From NCBI RefSeq assembly GCF_028583425.1, contig NC_072790.1:64380052-64444051 (forward strand): DNA of 64,000 nucleotides, written 5' to 3'. Below the pieces are notes generated by a model, which did not search any database, was not told where the DNA came from, and saw only the letters and a program-made list of their open reading frames with translations. The number at the start of each line of letters is the position of its first letter. Position 1 is the stretch's first letter. The stretch comes from Eublepharis macularius (taxonomy: Eukaryota > Chordata > Lepidosauria > Squamata > Eublepharidae). Shown here one piece after another: positions 32,621 through 44,209 of the stretch. The position numbers were made by a program, and so were the translations under genes.

Positions 32621-33099
32621 TGTCAGGAGTTTGCCTGACACTGGTGGGCACCTGGGAACTGCCAGGCTTCTTCTCAACTACTCAGCTGCCCTTTTGAACC
32701 CTCAAAGAACCTGGCCTCAGAAACAGAAACAGAACAGTAAGAGTTTGGCTGGGCCCAGTACAAGGTGCTCGTTCAGTTCCTTAGAACAAGTTCCTAGCCT
32801 ACTCTGTCCCCCCAAATCTTACCTTAAAAGTCCAAAGGAAAGGCCTAACTCAGCTTATGCTCTTATCCAGAGCTACCAACAACCCTATCCAAAGGAATAT
32901 GTACCATTTCTTCCTATTTGAACTGAGGTGGCTCAGTCCCTCTCACAGCCAGCAGAGTTCGAGGGGCTCTGATTGACTGACCAGTTTCTGGGACTTGCTT
33001 GAGGGCAAAATCCCCATGATTGGATTAGAGCCCTGGAGACAGGAGCAACTGTGGGGCTGATTGTCGCAGAGGCCTTACAAGAATGTCTAAGTTTCAGTT
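32621..33099. other. Non-coding stretch, nothing recognised
   Basis: No exon or repeat family recognised. It may include the outer part of the neighbouring fossil. Confidence 0.3.
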
Positions 33100-34136
33100 T
33101 GAACAAAGACTGACCTTCCCTTAAGGACCCTAGGGAATGCCACTATTAAAGCCTGAGGTACCCTAATGGAACTGAGACAACCTCTGTTTAGTCATGTGAG
33201 GAAGATAGACCAGAACAAGGCCCAGTGGAAATATAGTGCTACTAAAGGCCACCAAGAGACAAATCTTTTCCATTTTACCTTATATGGTTTGACTGTGGGT
33301 GGTTTTCTGGCATTGGCTATAATGCCTTTGACCTCTTATGATAACCCTAGTGGAAAATCAACCAGGCTGCAAGGGGGAGGGAGGGAATGTTGTGGTGGAA
33401 ATGGGGCCAAAGAAAAGGAGATTGAGCAGGGAAGGAAACATGTAGAATGTCTCATAGGCCAACTTCATGAGGGTCTGGAACCATGCCCAGAGGTGACAAT
33501 GGAGCCACCATAATGGCCTTAACTCTGTCCAGTACCATTTTGGCCAAAACTCTGGGGATGAGCAGGAGCGGATGAAAGGCATAGCAAAAGATTCCCCTCC
33601 AGGTACTCTGAAACACATTCCCTAGGCAGCATGTATCCCTGGCCCCCAGAGCACAAAATTGGCAGCTGGTGTAAAAATATCTCTCTTAGGAGAACTCCAT
33701 AAGCAGAACACTGAATGTAAATGCATCTCCTTTAGGCACCATTCATGTGGCAGGATCTGTGCTTGACTGAGAAAGTTTGCAAATCTGTTCAACTCTCCAA
33801 GGATGTCTCCTGCTACACACACCATTCTCATTTCCTTACAGTATGATGGCACAGTGTCCATATGATGAAATCTGCAGTTATCATAACCTGGAGCCAGTTG
33901 TTTGTGCCATGGGGAAGCTGATACCCCGTAATAGCACAGTCTTCAATGCAGCTGCAGAATTTAGGAAGATAATGTGCACCCAGTGTCACCTTCTCCCACT
34001 GGCCTGTATGATCTGGGCCAGCAGAACTCCAGTAAATGGACCCATAGCATTCATGGCAGAATTCAACACTCTAGAGGTAAGGTTTGAGGGCTTTCTCACC
34101 CCCTTACATATACAAAAAAAAAAGGCTTCTTGTATA

Positions 34137-34735
34137 GAGATGGGCACGAACAGGAAAAAAACCCGAACACGATGTACGTTGTTCGTTGCCATCTACGAAC
34201 AGGGATTCACAAACATCGATGGACATGACATGTTCACTAACATGTTCGTAGTTGGAGGTTCATGGGAGCCAGAATGTCCCCCTTGGGACTTAGTTGAACT
34301 TGAGCCAGGGAAAGGAGATTCCATTGGTCTCCCCCTTTCATGTCATTTTCTCTTCACAGTGGCAAAAACTGGACTGTCTGCTGGAAGCTACTTTGAGGGG
34401 TTACAAACTGACCTTCCCAATGTCCAATACCCACCAAATTTGCAGGGGACATAGTCCTCACTGTCCTCTGAAGACACCCCCCCCCCCAAGTTTCAGAGAG
34501 ATTGGACCCTGGGAAAGCCATAATCCATGGGTCCCTCCCTTTCCTGACATTTTCTTTTCACAGTGGAAAAAACGGGACTCTCTGCTGGAAGGAATTTTGA
34601 GGGGTTACAAACTGACCTTCCCAATGTCCTATACCCACCAAATTTGCAGGGGACACAGTCCTCACAGTCCTCTGAAGACCCCCCAAGTTTCAGAGAGATT
34701 GCACCCCCACCAGTCACTGCTTGTGACTTGGAATG
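34137..34735 (+). mobile_element. hAT-family fragment with a 204-bp tandem duplication
   Basis: The left end TAGAGATGGGCACGAACAGG matches the ends at 16440 and 5781. The subterminal motifs are of the GAAC type. Inside, a unit with GAGGGGTTACAAACTGACCT and CCACCAAATTTGCAGGGGAC occurs twice, about 204 bp apart (34396 and 34601). No right-hand inverted end is visible, so the copy is truncated or strongly rearranged. It lies inside the DIRS-like fossil. Confidence 0.6.
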
Positions 34736-37104
34736 TGTACAGGTGAACATTCCATTCTTTATGTGTTTTTTGTTGTATTCATTTACCTGCTTGCATTGAA
34801 GCCTCATTCTAGTTCTTAAATATCTTGCTCTATATTTATAGCTATGGGAAGTGGGAAGGCTAACGTCTCATTGCGTTGCTCTGTAACATTCCCAATATTT
34901 TTTCTGATCGGCATTCACATTGCTATTCTGTTGTTTATTTGTTGTAGTAAAGCCTTATTATAATTCATAGGCGTTTGTCAAGGCGTTGTTAATTCCCCAC
35001 TGTGTTCATCAAATCACCAGGAGGCAGTTCAGGATTCTCCCTCCCCTCCACACCATTCCTAGTAGCGAGATTTAGTGCCATTCACAGGAGTCTGGTATAT
35101 TTGGAAAGATATTTCCACTTTTACATTAATCCTGCGGCTGCTACGCTGCACCCTAGACATGCTCAAAATCTTGTCATTAGAGGAAGAGGGTGAAGATACT
35201 GGAAGACATTCAGGTAACAACAGCTTCCTTGCACAGAGCTAGTGGGTGGGTAGGCCTTCCCCTGCTTGTCCATGTAGAACGTCACAGCAGTGTTGTTTGT
35301 CTCCATGGATTTTCTCTTCAGGGTAAATTGGAAGGCCTGTAATGCCAGGCGAATAGCCTTCAACTCTAACAGAATGATGTCCCACAAGCTGTCTGTTGTC
35401 AACAATGTGCCCCCTACCCTTGTAAGCAAGGCATCTGTAGTAACTGTGATCTCTGTGGTAGGTACAGCAAAGCATGCCTTCCCTTAGATTCAGACAACCT
35501 TGTAGAGATTGAAGAATTGCTTTCAGAATGGAGATTTGTTTTCAGCTGACTGCTTAAGTGGAAAGAAGGGCCTTATGAACCAGTTCTGTAAGGGCTGCAT
35601 ATGAAGCTTTGCCAAGAAACAACTAGAGTGGTCGATACCAAATGGTTCTTTGGAAGTGTTGGTGGAGAAACCTGTGCATCCGACTCCAAATGCTCAGAAA
35701 CCTATCCATGGGGCGAACACTTTGGCCTATAAGGAATCTATGTGCTGGGTTTGTTAGGAAGGCAAAAGGCTTGATTTGCTCCAGTTGATGTTTAGATGAA
35801 GAACCTGCAGAGTCAATATCAGCTGTAGATGCAAAAGTAGTATGTCTTTTGTGTCCAGTATGACCAGCCAGTTGCTTAGACCGGGAAATATCTAGCAGCT
35901 GCGCCTTCTGAGATTAAGCTACTGCCAGCTACTGCCATCCCCATTACCTTCATAAATGCCTGTGGGGCTGTAGTTGACCAGAAGGGAGGACTACATATTG
36001 GAGGAACAAACCACCATATCGAAAATGGAGAAATTTTCTGAGGAAAACATTTATAGAGACATGAAAGTACGCATCCGGTAGGTCTATGGCTGCCATTAAA
36101 AAGTAATGGGAGTAAAAAACCTCAACTCCTATCATGAATAGGTGCCTTCTCCACTGCTGATTTTCTAAATAAAGCTTGTACCTTGTTTGACAATAGAGCA
36201 GAAGGAAATGGAGGGAGGGGACTGAACAGGGGGAATCTTTAAAAAATCTAAGTAATAACCAGAACCTATCTATTGTTAGTAATACAATTCCAAGAATGGA
36301 AGGTGGCCTTAAGGCACCCGGAATAGAGAGCACCTGAGACATCAAAAACCCTGCTTTTGATATGGAGGAGGGGCTTTGGGGGAATTGGGGGTTCTGTTTA
36401 TTTCTTTGGCCCTGAAACCTCCTATGGCTTTGACCAGAACCCCTTGCTAATGAGGCTGATATCATCTAAACCCTATGAAGAAGAAAGATAAAAATGGTGG
36501 TTCCTATACTGATCAGTGCACGGCTTAAAAAGTGATCAGGGCCTATAATATGGCTGTGACTGACTGAGTGACACTCAAGATTTTAGCAGTAAATCTATTC
36601 TTGTGAATTCTGTCAAGCGTGTCATTAGTTTTTGAGCTGAACAGCTCTTTTCTCTCAAGCAGTTAGTCTTCCATTCCGGCCTTCTTTTCATTAGGCAGGG
36701 AAGTAAATCTTAACCATTAGTGACATCTCAAAGCTACAGCTGTAGTTATATTACATGCTGCAAAGTCTGCAACGTGTTTGGAAAAGTTAATCTGGTGTTT
36801 GGACAATTTGGGGGTTTCCAGCTGCAAAACCCTTGCCAGCTTTCTCTTGTCCTCTAGGAGTAATTCTGGAAATGGCCCAGTCCTCTCCCACAAAAACAGC
36901 TGGTATCTAGCCAATTGACTGACAATCTAAAATTTTAAAAGATAAAGCATAAGATGAATAAATCTTCCTATACACATCTAGCTTTCTATGCTCCCCACCC
37001 ACAGGGGAAGTATGCTGGGATCATCTTTGCTTGCCTATAGCACTTCTATCACAATGGAGTTCGAAGTCAGGTGGGTAAAGAGAAAAGGACAACAGACTTG
37101 TTTG

Positions 37105-37305
37105 TAGATCCAGAGGAGTTAGCCATGTTAGTCTGTAGTAGCAAAATAGTAAAGAGTCCAGTAGCACCTTTAAGACTAACCAACTTTACTGTGGCATAAG
37201 ATTTCGAGAACCACAGTTCTCATCTGACGAAGAGAACTGTGGTTCTCTAAAGCTTATGCTACAGTAAAGTTGGTTAGTCTTAAAGGTGCTACTGGACTCT
37301 TTACT
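37105..37305 (+). mobile_element. Fold-back interspersed repeat with 10-bp flanking duplication
   Basis: The head is GAGGAGTTAGCCATGTTAGT, followed by a long hairpin: AGTAAAGAGTCCAGTAGCAC on the left and GTGCTACTGGACTCTTTACT on the right, with arms of about 75 bp. GACTTGTTTG flanks both sides (37095-37104, 37306-37315). The structure is the same as at 28614-28765. Whether it moves by a transposase or by LINE machinery is open. Confidence 0.75.
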
Positions 37306-37540
37306 GACTTGTTTGATATGATAAAGATTTTCAGACTTCTTCAGGGATGCCAGAACTGAAGCTAGGTTTTGCCACAGATCTGTAGTGATCTCCAAAAGAC
37401 TGTCTATGACCAATATGCCACTAGTCCTATGGAACAGGAGTTCATAAGCCTAAACACAGGATCTTTAGACCTAGGCACAGTGCAGGAGATCTTGATCCAT
37501 ACCAGGAAATAGCCAAACCAAAGTAAATGACCATGAGAAC

Positions 37541-38017
37541 GTATAATATCTTGTACTTCACTAATCCTCAATGTGACACTTGTCTATATGATTTCTGATG
37601 CTCTCTTGCTTATTGAATCTTAGGAGCCCCCCCCCATGTCACCACCCTAGACTTCCATTAGTCCCATTGTATGCCAGGCACTGACAACCCTAAAGCAAAC
37701 AGTGCCGCTTCCCCAAAACCAAGGAGCCACTCCTGGCTTTCCTCTGCCCCCTTGGTTCAGGAGGTGCTTTACAAGAGGCAAGAAGACATTAACATGTCTA
37801 ATGAAAACTCATACAAAAGCAGCTGCCACCTATTGTTAGACAGTTGGCTTGGAACCTCCCAGTATTTTATGAAACCCCAACATTTTGTGATTAATTCTGT
37901 CTACATAGTAGCCATTTTTGATGGCTTCCTTGTCCTTTCTCAAAACTTCAAAAACCTTAAAGCTATAGACCTCAGTGAAGTATATTACATATACATATTG
38001 CCAGTATGGTATAATGG
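37541..38017. other. Non-coding stretch, nothing recognised
   Basis: No exon or repeat family recognised. Confidence 0.35.
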
Positions 38018-38744
38018 TAGGGTTGCCAAGCCCAGGTTGGGAAATTCCTAAAGATTTGGGGGTGGATCCTGGTGAGGGTGAGGTTTGGGAAGGGAAGAGG
38101 CCTCAGAGTGGTATAACACTATAGAGTTCCAACACAGCCATTTTCTCCAGGGGAATTGTGTCTATAGTTGGAGATCAGTTTTAATTCCAGGAGATCTCCT
38201 CTCCAGGTTCCACCTCGAAGTTGCAAAAAGTGGAGAATCACGAAAAGAGATGGTAAAAAGTTACAATAGTCATGAAAACCTAACGAAATAAAGATTTAGA
38301 AAAATTACAAAATTATTCTTACTGTTATTTCGTAATTCAAATTGCCATTCAATACATATTATTACACATAGTCTTCATATACAGACCTATACATAAAGTG
38401 CTAGTGCAAAACAATGATGGTATCGCCTATGAACAATTAATACTGCTAAAGTCCATCAATTTTCTTAGAGTTTACTCAAAAAGTTCATAGGGTCCGAGTT
38501 TTTTTCAAAGATGGTTATCTCTTGGGGCAGAATCCGACGTTAGCCTTAGTGGAGTTTGAATCGGAGCTTTTGATTCTGAATACTGAAAATTACGTCGGTG
38601 AGATAACCATCTTTGAAAAAGACTCAGAAACGCCCCCCCCCCCCTCAAATGAACCGGTCTGCCCGTCAGATGGTCTAATCCAACCTGCATGTATTCAGAC
38701 CTATACTTGAATTTTGACCCTATGAACTTTTTGAGTAAACTCTA

Positions 38745-38761
38745 AGAAAATTGATGGACTT
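38745..38761 (+). repeat. Left target-site duplication of the L1
   Basis: AGAAAATTGATGGACTT, repeated exactly at 44894-44910. The reverse complement in the left arm of the palindrome (about 38447-38467) confirms the uninterrupted target. Confidence 0.9.
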
Positions 38762-39667
38762 CCGGTTTGGGATCCATGGAGGTCTAACGCAGCTCCACTT
38801 GCGGAGCTGACCGGACTGCCGTTTTAACCGGCGGGCGGGGTGAAAATAGCCCGCGGCCGACTGCTCTCAGGCGGAGAGCAGGCAAAGAACGCTCAAGACC
38901 CCAGGGTGAGATAGATCTCGGACGAGGGGGGGCTCTACACAACGGGTCCCCTCTCGATCCTTGAGGTCCCACCTTGCGACGGGTCGGCTACAATCTCTGC
39001 GGCAGTTTTGGGGCCAATTCGGCTGCCATAAGACCTACATACCCAAGCTTCGATTGGGGGAAGAAGCTGAGAGGAGAACTTAAAATCGAAACAGCGATTA
39101 CAACCCGAGAAAAGTGAAGAGAAGGTAAAGATCATTATCTTCCGATACGGGACAGAATGACAAAAACAGAGAGGAAAAAAAGTAGATTTTTAAACTGCAA
39201 CAGACTAGTGAAAAGGAGGGGAAGACTCGGCAGGAGTTGTATCTGAAAAGAGACTAAGTTTAAAGAAGTTATTAAAGAAAACGGACTATTGTTTTGAATA
39301 CCTGTGGCTTTGGAGCTGTGAGAAAAAGACACCATCGCGAGATCTGCTGTGGGAAGACGGGAGACAGGAAGTGCGTAATAACAATAGAGTGGCTGGAGAG
39401 AAGCGGCCCTTGCAGGAGGGCAGGAAGAAGGGAATTGCCATCTTTGAAAGGGGAAGGGTCGCGGCTTCAGCGGAAAAGGAAGTAGGCCATCTTGGATTAC
39501 AAAATCATAGAGAAACCATAGAGAAAAGACGCCCGACATTTTGGACTCTTTAAAATTTAATTTTTGCAAGAAGACCGGGACATTTAAAATAAAAAGGCTT
39601 TAAATTTTACGCCACGGAGTTAAGGAAGAGAGCGGACTCGTGGGAGCGAGCTAAAGCAAGCCCCACG
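38762..39667 (+). promoter_or_regulatory. L1 5' UTR with presumed internal promoter
   Basis: The first 180 bp are GC- and CpG-rich (for example GGCGGGCGGGGTGAAAATAG at 38830). The remainder turns purine-rich. Full-length L1s carry an internal RNA polymerase II promoter here; no particular factor site was identified. The antisense strand holds open frames (longest 144 codons at 39135-39569) that I do not interpret as genes. Confidence 0.6.
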
Positions 39668-40393
39668 ATGTCAAAAAAAGAGTGGCAATCGGCAATAGAA
39701 AACCTGGATAAAAAACTTTTAGATGTGATTAAAGAACTTAAGGACACGAAACTGGAACTGATTAAAGAGGTTAAAGAGGTTACACAGACAGTAAAATCGG
39801 AGCTGTCAGAAGTGAAAAAAGGTATGGAAACAATACAAAGTGAACTACAAGGAACGCAGCAGAGAGTTAAAACAGTAGAAGACGCGATGGAGAATTTAGC
39901 AGACACGCAACAAACAGAGTTGAGACTGGTGAAGGGGAGAATGTCAGTTGCAGAAACTAAACACATGGAGAAGCAGCTACGTTTTCGTGGCTTGCCAGAA
40001 GTGGAAGGAAAGTCAGCGCAAGAACAGATGACTGAGGTGTTAGCTGAATACCTGGGGAAGGAGGAGGAGGAAGTTGTGGCTATCCTAGATGTGGCATATC
40101 GTGTGAACTCGAGAATTGCAACCCAGAGGAAACTACCAAGAGATGTGATTGTGCAGTTTACGACACGAAATATGAAAGAGAAGATTGTGACAAAACAGTT
40201 TCAAGATCCATTGGAGATTGATGGCAAGACGATCATTATAATGAAGGAACTACCTAGGTCAGTGTTATTGGACCGGAAAAAATATAAAGTGCTAATTCAG
40301 ATCTTGAAGGACATGAAAATCAGGTACAGATGGGAGTTACCAGAAGGAGTGTCCTTTGAGTTTGGAGGGGTAAAAAAAACGTATCAGATCTGA
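39668..40393 (+). CDS. L1 ORF1 protein (241 aa)
   Basis: ATG to stop without interruption. Residues of about 5-90 form a coiled coil with repeated L-x-x-x-L/V-K-E-L/V heptads (for example LIKEVKEVTQTVKSELSEVK). The RRM begins near KQLRFRGLPEVEG, and the C-terminal domain contains RKLPRDVIVQFTTRN and RYRWELPEGVSFEF. The protein is expected to trimerise, bind the element's own RNA in cis and act as a nucleic-acid chaperone. At 241 residues it is shorter than mammalian ORF1p (338 in human), mainly through a shorter N-terminal region. It lies in the same frame as ORF2, 54 bp upstream of it with in-frame stops between, so ORF2 needs re-initiation. It is homologous to but clearly diverged from the ORF1 at 12318-13178. 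Confidence 0.9.
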   Translation: MSKKEWQSAIENLDKKLLDVIKELKDTKLELIKEVKEVTQTVKSELSEVKKGMETIQSELQGTQQRVKTVEDAMENLADTQQTELRLVKGRMSVAETKHMEKQLRFRGLPEVEGKSAQEQMTEVLAEYLGKEEEEVVAILDVAYRVNSRIATQRKLPRDVIVQFTTRNMKEKIVTKQFQDPLEIDGKTIIIMKELPRSVLLDRKKYKVLIQILKDMKIRYRWELPEGVSFEFGGVKKTYQI

Positions 40394-40447
40394 GCGAGAG
40401 ATGGAGCGATTTATTAAGGACAATGAAAAAGACTTACCAACAAGATT

Positions 40448-43400
40448 ATGAGCATGGAATGTAAAGTAATATCTTGGAATGTAAATGGACTAAACTCACC
40501 GAATAAGAGGAAAAATATTTTTCACCGGCTACTAAAACAAAAATGTGATATTGTTTGTTTGCAAGAGACCCATATTAGAAAGCAGGATGTAAAATATTTA
40601 AAATCTGGAAAATTGGGCAAAGAATTTGTAGCGGCCTCCAACAAGAAAAAAAGAGGAGTGGTGTTGTACATAAAAGAGGAGCTACAGCCAAAATTTGTTA
40701 TGAGAGATGTGGAAGCCAGATTTGTAGCAGTGGAATGTATTTGGAATTTAAAGAGAGTGTTGGTAGTCGGACTTTATGCACCTAACGGTGCAAAAGAAAG
40801 CTTCTTTGAGGATTTGAGGAAGCATTTAGATGACCTTTCATATGACCAGATAATTCTTGCTGGAGACTTCAATGGAGTGACAGACTTGGAACTAGATAAA
40901 AAGACTACAACGGCACAAAAGAAAAGAGGACTATTGCCAAAGCTCTTTTTTGAGTTGATTCAACAAGAGACTCTCGAAGATGTATGGAGGAGAGAATATC
41001 CTAAAAGTAGACAGTTTACTTTTTATTCTGCAAGGCACTCTACATTATCAAGAATTGACATGATCTGGGCCTCAAAAGACTTAGCGTTATGGACTAAGGA
41101 GGTAGAAATAATGCCGATGGTAGGCTCAGATCACAACCCAATTATGTGGAAACTAGGAAAAAGGAGAAAGAGGAAAGCATGGAGAATAAATGAGGACTTG
41201 TTACAGGAAAGAGAGAATATGGAAATATTGAGAAGAGAGACAAAGTTTTTCATACAATATAATGTGAATAAAGAAGTACCAACCAATAAAGTTTGGGATG
41301 CTTATAAGGCGGTTATAAGGGGCATACTAATGGACTTAAATGGTAGAGCAAGAAAGAAGAAAGAGGAGAAAAGACAAGAGATTGAGGAGAAAATAAAAGC
41401 CAAAGAAATACAGCTAAAAAAGAGACCAGGGAAAAAGAAATTATACCAGGAAATTAAAATACTCCAAGAGCAGCTAACAGCAATGAGTAATAAAGAATTG
41501 GAGTGGAATCTTAAAAGATTGAATCAAAAAGCGTTTGAGGGTGCCAATAAACCTGGGAAGTACCTGGCATGGCAATTGAAGAAGAGAAGGGAAAAGAAAA
41601 TAATAAACAAAATTTGTGAAGACAACAAAACGTATCTGGAGCAGACTACCATTAGTAGAGCCTTTTATAAATTTTACGCTAAGCTGTACAATAAGAAAGA
41701 AGTAAATAAAGAATCAATAGCGACATATCTGGAGAAAACCAAACTTCCAGAAATCTCGGAAGCTTGGAGAAATAAATTGAACAGTGAAGTAACTGACGAG
41801 GAAATAAGCAAGGCAATACAATCCGCAAATCTAGGAAAGGCGCCAGGGCCAGATGGACTTACGGCTAAATTTTATAAGACAATGGCTAATGAACTGGCAC
41901 CATTCCTAAAAGAGGTGATGAATGGAGTTTTTAGGGATCAAAGGATTCCAGAAACTTGGAGTGAAGCGAACATATCATTGATCCCAAAAGAGGGCCAAGA
42001 CTTGACTAACGTGAAAAATTACAGACCTATATCGCTACTTAACAATGACTATAAAATTTTTGCGAAGATATTGGCGGAGAGACTGAAGGGATGGCTCTCG
42101 GAAGTTATAGAAGAGGAACAAGCAGGCTTTTTGCCAGACAGAAATATAAGAGATAACTTAAGGACAGTGATCAATGCTATTGAATATTATGACAAGCGTT
42201 GTGATAAAGAGGTTGGTTTCTTCTTTGTTGACGCTGAAAAGGCGTTTGACAATTTAAACTGGGACTTTATGTTTGCCACTATGGAAAAGCTACAATTGGG
42301 AGAAAGATTCATCAGAGCAATCAAGGAAATTTACAGAGACCAGACTGCAGCAATTGTGGTGAATGATGAAGTGACTAAGAAACTGACGATTAGTAAAGGA
42401 ACAAGACAAGGTTGCCCGTTGTCTCCACTGTTGTTTATTTTAGTATTGGAGATTCTGATGATACAAATACGACAAGATGAGGAAATTCGTGGAATAAAAA
42501 TAAAGGACTATTCATATAAGGTCAGAGCATTTGCGGACGATATAATGTTAATTGTAGAGGACCCATTGGAGAACATGCCAAGAGTGATAGATAAGATCAA
42601 GGAGTTTGGGGACTTGGCAGGTTTTTATATCAACAAAAAGAAGTCAAAGATATTATGTAAAAATATGACTAAGCAGAAACAACAATTGTTAACGGAAACA
42701 ACGGATTGTGAAGTAACAAGCAAAGTGAAATATTTGGGAGTTGAACTGACTGCAAAGAATATAGATTTATTTAAAAACAACTATGAAAAACTATGGACTC
42801 AGATAGAGAGAGACTTGATTAAATGGAATAGACTGAATTTGTCATGGTTGGGCAGGATTGCAGCAGTTAAGATGAATGTGTTACCAAGAGTAATGTTTTT
42901 GCTACAGACAATACCAATCATCAGAGACTCTAAACAATTTGAAAAATGGCAGAGAAAAATATCAGATTTTGTTTGGGCAGGCAAGAAGCCTCGAGTGAAA
43001 GTAAAAGTTTTACAAGATGCAAAGGAAAGAGGCGGAATGCAACTGCCCAATCTGAGACTTTACCATGATGCAATCTGCCTAGTTTGGTTGAAAGAGTGGA
43101 TGACATTAAAGAACAAGAAACTATTAGCCCTAGAGGGATATAAAAAAATTTTTGGATGGCACGCATACCTATGGCATGACAAAGTAAAGGTCAACTCGAT
43201 GTTCCTGCACCATTTTGTACGGAGAAGTCTATATATAATCTGGAAGAAGTACAGAATTTACTTACAAGAAGGAACTCCCTTGTGGGTGGTTCCATATGAG
43301 GTGATAGATCCGAGAGCTGTTGATAATGAACAACAATGTTTAACGTACAAAGAAATAACTAAAACTGAAGCAGCTATACTTAGAATAAAGACGCAAGAGG

Positions 43401-44209
43401 AACTATCACCTAATTACGACTGGTTCCAGTATAGACAGATCAGAGACTTATATAACTCGGACTCTGTAAAGGGGGGTATACGAACAGAGAACTCGGAACT
43501 AGAGCAGACCCTTCTTAAAGAAGACAAGAAACGAATATCCAAGGTATACCAAGTACTGTTGAAATGGTATACCGAGGACGAGACAGTTAAAACACAGATG
43601 GTGAAATGGGCTATAAATTTTAATAAAGAAATAACAATGGAGGCATGGGAATACTTGTGGAAAACTACAATGAAGACAACGACATGTACTAATATTAAAG
43701 AGAACATTTACAAAATGATCTATCGTTGGTACATGACACCAAAGAAGATCGCGCTAGGGAATTTGAACACTTCTAATAAATGCTGGAAATGTAAGAAGCA
43801 TGAGGGCTCCCTCTATCATATGTGGTGGTCATGTGAGGTAGCCAGGCAGTACTGGGGGGAAATAATAAGAGAAATGAGTGAAATTTTACAGTTTCAAATA
43901 AATAAGAACCCAGAACTCCTGCTACTAAACTTGGGAATGGAGGGAATTCCAGCCCATCATAGGACGTTAACATTTTATATGACAGCAGCAGCTAGACTTT
44001 TGTATGCGCAAAAATGGAAAGTACGAGAAGTGCCAACTATTGAAGATTGGATCTACAAATTGCTGTACATGGCAGAGATGGACAAGATGACAAGAAAACT
44101 GAGAAATCTGGACTCAGGGCAGTTTAACACAGATTGGGAGAAGCTGAAACAATATTTGGAGAAGAAATGGGAGGTGGGAGGAAAACTGTGGCAGTTTGAG
44201 AACTACTGA
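40448..44209 (+). CDS. L1 ORF2 protein: endonuclease and reverse transcriptase (1253 aa)
   Basis: One uninterrupted frame. The N-terminal APE-like endonuclease shows WNVNGLNS (catalytic Asn11), LQETH (Glu40), LYAPNG, AGDFNG, SRIDMIW and GSDHNP, that is, all the expected catalytic motifs. The reverse transcriptase has NYRPISLLNNDYKI, VDAEKAFD (Asp595), GTRQGCPLSPLLF and FADD (residues 695-698). The C-terminal part carries CWKC, then H and C in CX2CX8HX4C spacing from residue 1112, the L1 zinc knuckle. Length is close to mammalian ORF2p (1275). The protein nicks target DNA and primes reverse transcription there. The start at 40448 is chosen as the first ATG after two in-frame stops; a second ATG follows two codons later. 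No missing catalytic residue was seen. Confidence 0.95.
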   Translation: MSMECKVISWNVNGLNSPNKRKNIFHRLLKQKCDIVCLQETHIRKQDVKYLKSGKLGKEFVAASNKKKRGVVLYIKEELQPKFVMRDVEARFVAVECIWNLKRVLVVGLYAPNGAKESFFEDLRKHLDDLSYDQIILAGDFNGVTDLELDKKTTTAQKKRGLLPKLFFELIQQETLEDVWRREYPKSRQFTFYSARHSTLSRIDMIWASKDLALWTKEVEIMPMVGSDHNPIMWKLGKRRKRKAWRINEDLLQERENMEILRRETKFFIQYNVNKEVPTNKVWDAYKAVIRGILMDLNGRARKKKEEKRQEIEEKIKAKEIQLKKRPGKKKLYQEIKILQEQLTAMSNKELEWNLKRLNQKAFEGANKPGKYLAWQLKKRREKKIINKICEDNKTYLEQTTISRAFYKFYAKLYNKKEVNKESIATYLEKTKLPEISEAWRNKLNSEVTDEEISKAIQSANLGKAPGPDGLTAKFYKTMANELAPFLKEVMNGVFRDQRIPETWSEANISLIPKEGQDLTNVKNYRPISLLNNDYKIFAKILAERLKGWLSEVIEEEQAGFLPDRNIRDNLRTVINAIEYYDKRCDKEVGFFFVDAEKAFDNLNWDFMFATMEKLQLGERFIRAIKEIYRDQTAAIVVNDEVTKKLTISKGTRQGCPLSPLLFILVLEILMIQIRQDEEIRGIKIKDYSYKVRAFADDIMLIVEDPLENMPRVIDKIKEFGDLAGFYINKKKSKILCKNMTKQKQQLLTETTDCEVTSKVKYLGVELTAKNIDLFKNNYEKLWTQIERDLIKWNRLNLSWLGRIAAVKMNVLPRVMFLLQTIPIIRDSKQFEKWQRKISDFVWAGKKPRVKVKVLQDAKERGGMQLPNLRLYHDAICLVWLKEWMTLKNKKLLALEGYKKIFGWHAYLWHDKVKVNSMFLHHFVRRSLYIIWKKYRIYLQEGTPLWVVPYEVIDPRAVDNEQQCLTYKEITKTEAAILRIKTQEELSPNYDWFQYRQIRDLYNSDSVKGGIRTENSELEQTLLKEDKKRISKVYQVLLKWYTEDETVKTQMVKWAINFNKEITMEAWEYLWKTTMKTTTCTNIKENIYKMIYRWYMTPKKIALGNLNTSNKCWKCKKHEGSLYHMWWSCEVARQYWGEIIREMSEILQFQINKNPELLLLNLGMEGIPAHHRTLTFYMTAAARLLYAQKWKVREVPTIEDWIYKLLYMAEMDKMTRKLRNLDSGQFNTDWEKLKQYLEKKWEVGGKLWQFENY

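Larger units (their letters stand above)
33100..37540 (-). mobile_element. DIRS-like retroelement fossil, broken
   Basis: Minus-strand remnant of a tyrosine-recombinase-type (DIRS) retrotransposon; boundaries are approximate. Recognisable parts in order are a Gag-like segment (about 36.7-36.9 kb), a reverse-transcriptase segment with the IDLPDAYFHVSI motif (about 36.0-36.1 kb), an RNase H segment with LLELKAIRLALQAF (about 35.2-35.4 kb), and a downstream segment with LPHEWCLKE (about 33.6-33.9 kb). It is broken, with several breaks, and carries at least two later insertions (34137-34735 and 37105-37305). It looks moderately old. I did not identify the terminal repeats or the recombinase with confidence. 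Confidence 0.65.

Noticed and set aside
38784-39569. Antisense frames in the L1 5' UTR, possibly an ORF0-like gene
   Set aside because: ORF0 is described for primates only. These frames have no recognisable homology and sit in purine-skewed sequence that lowers stop frequency.
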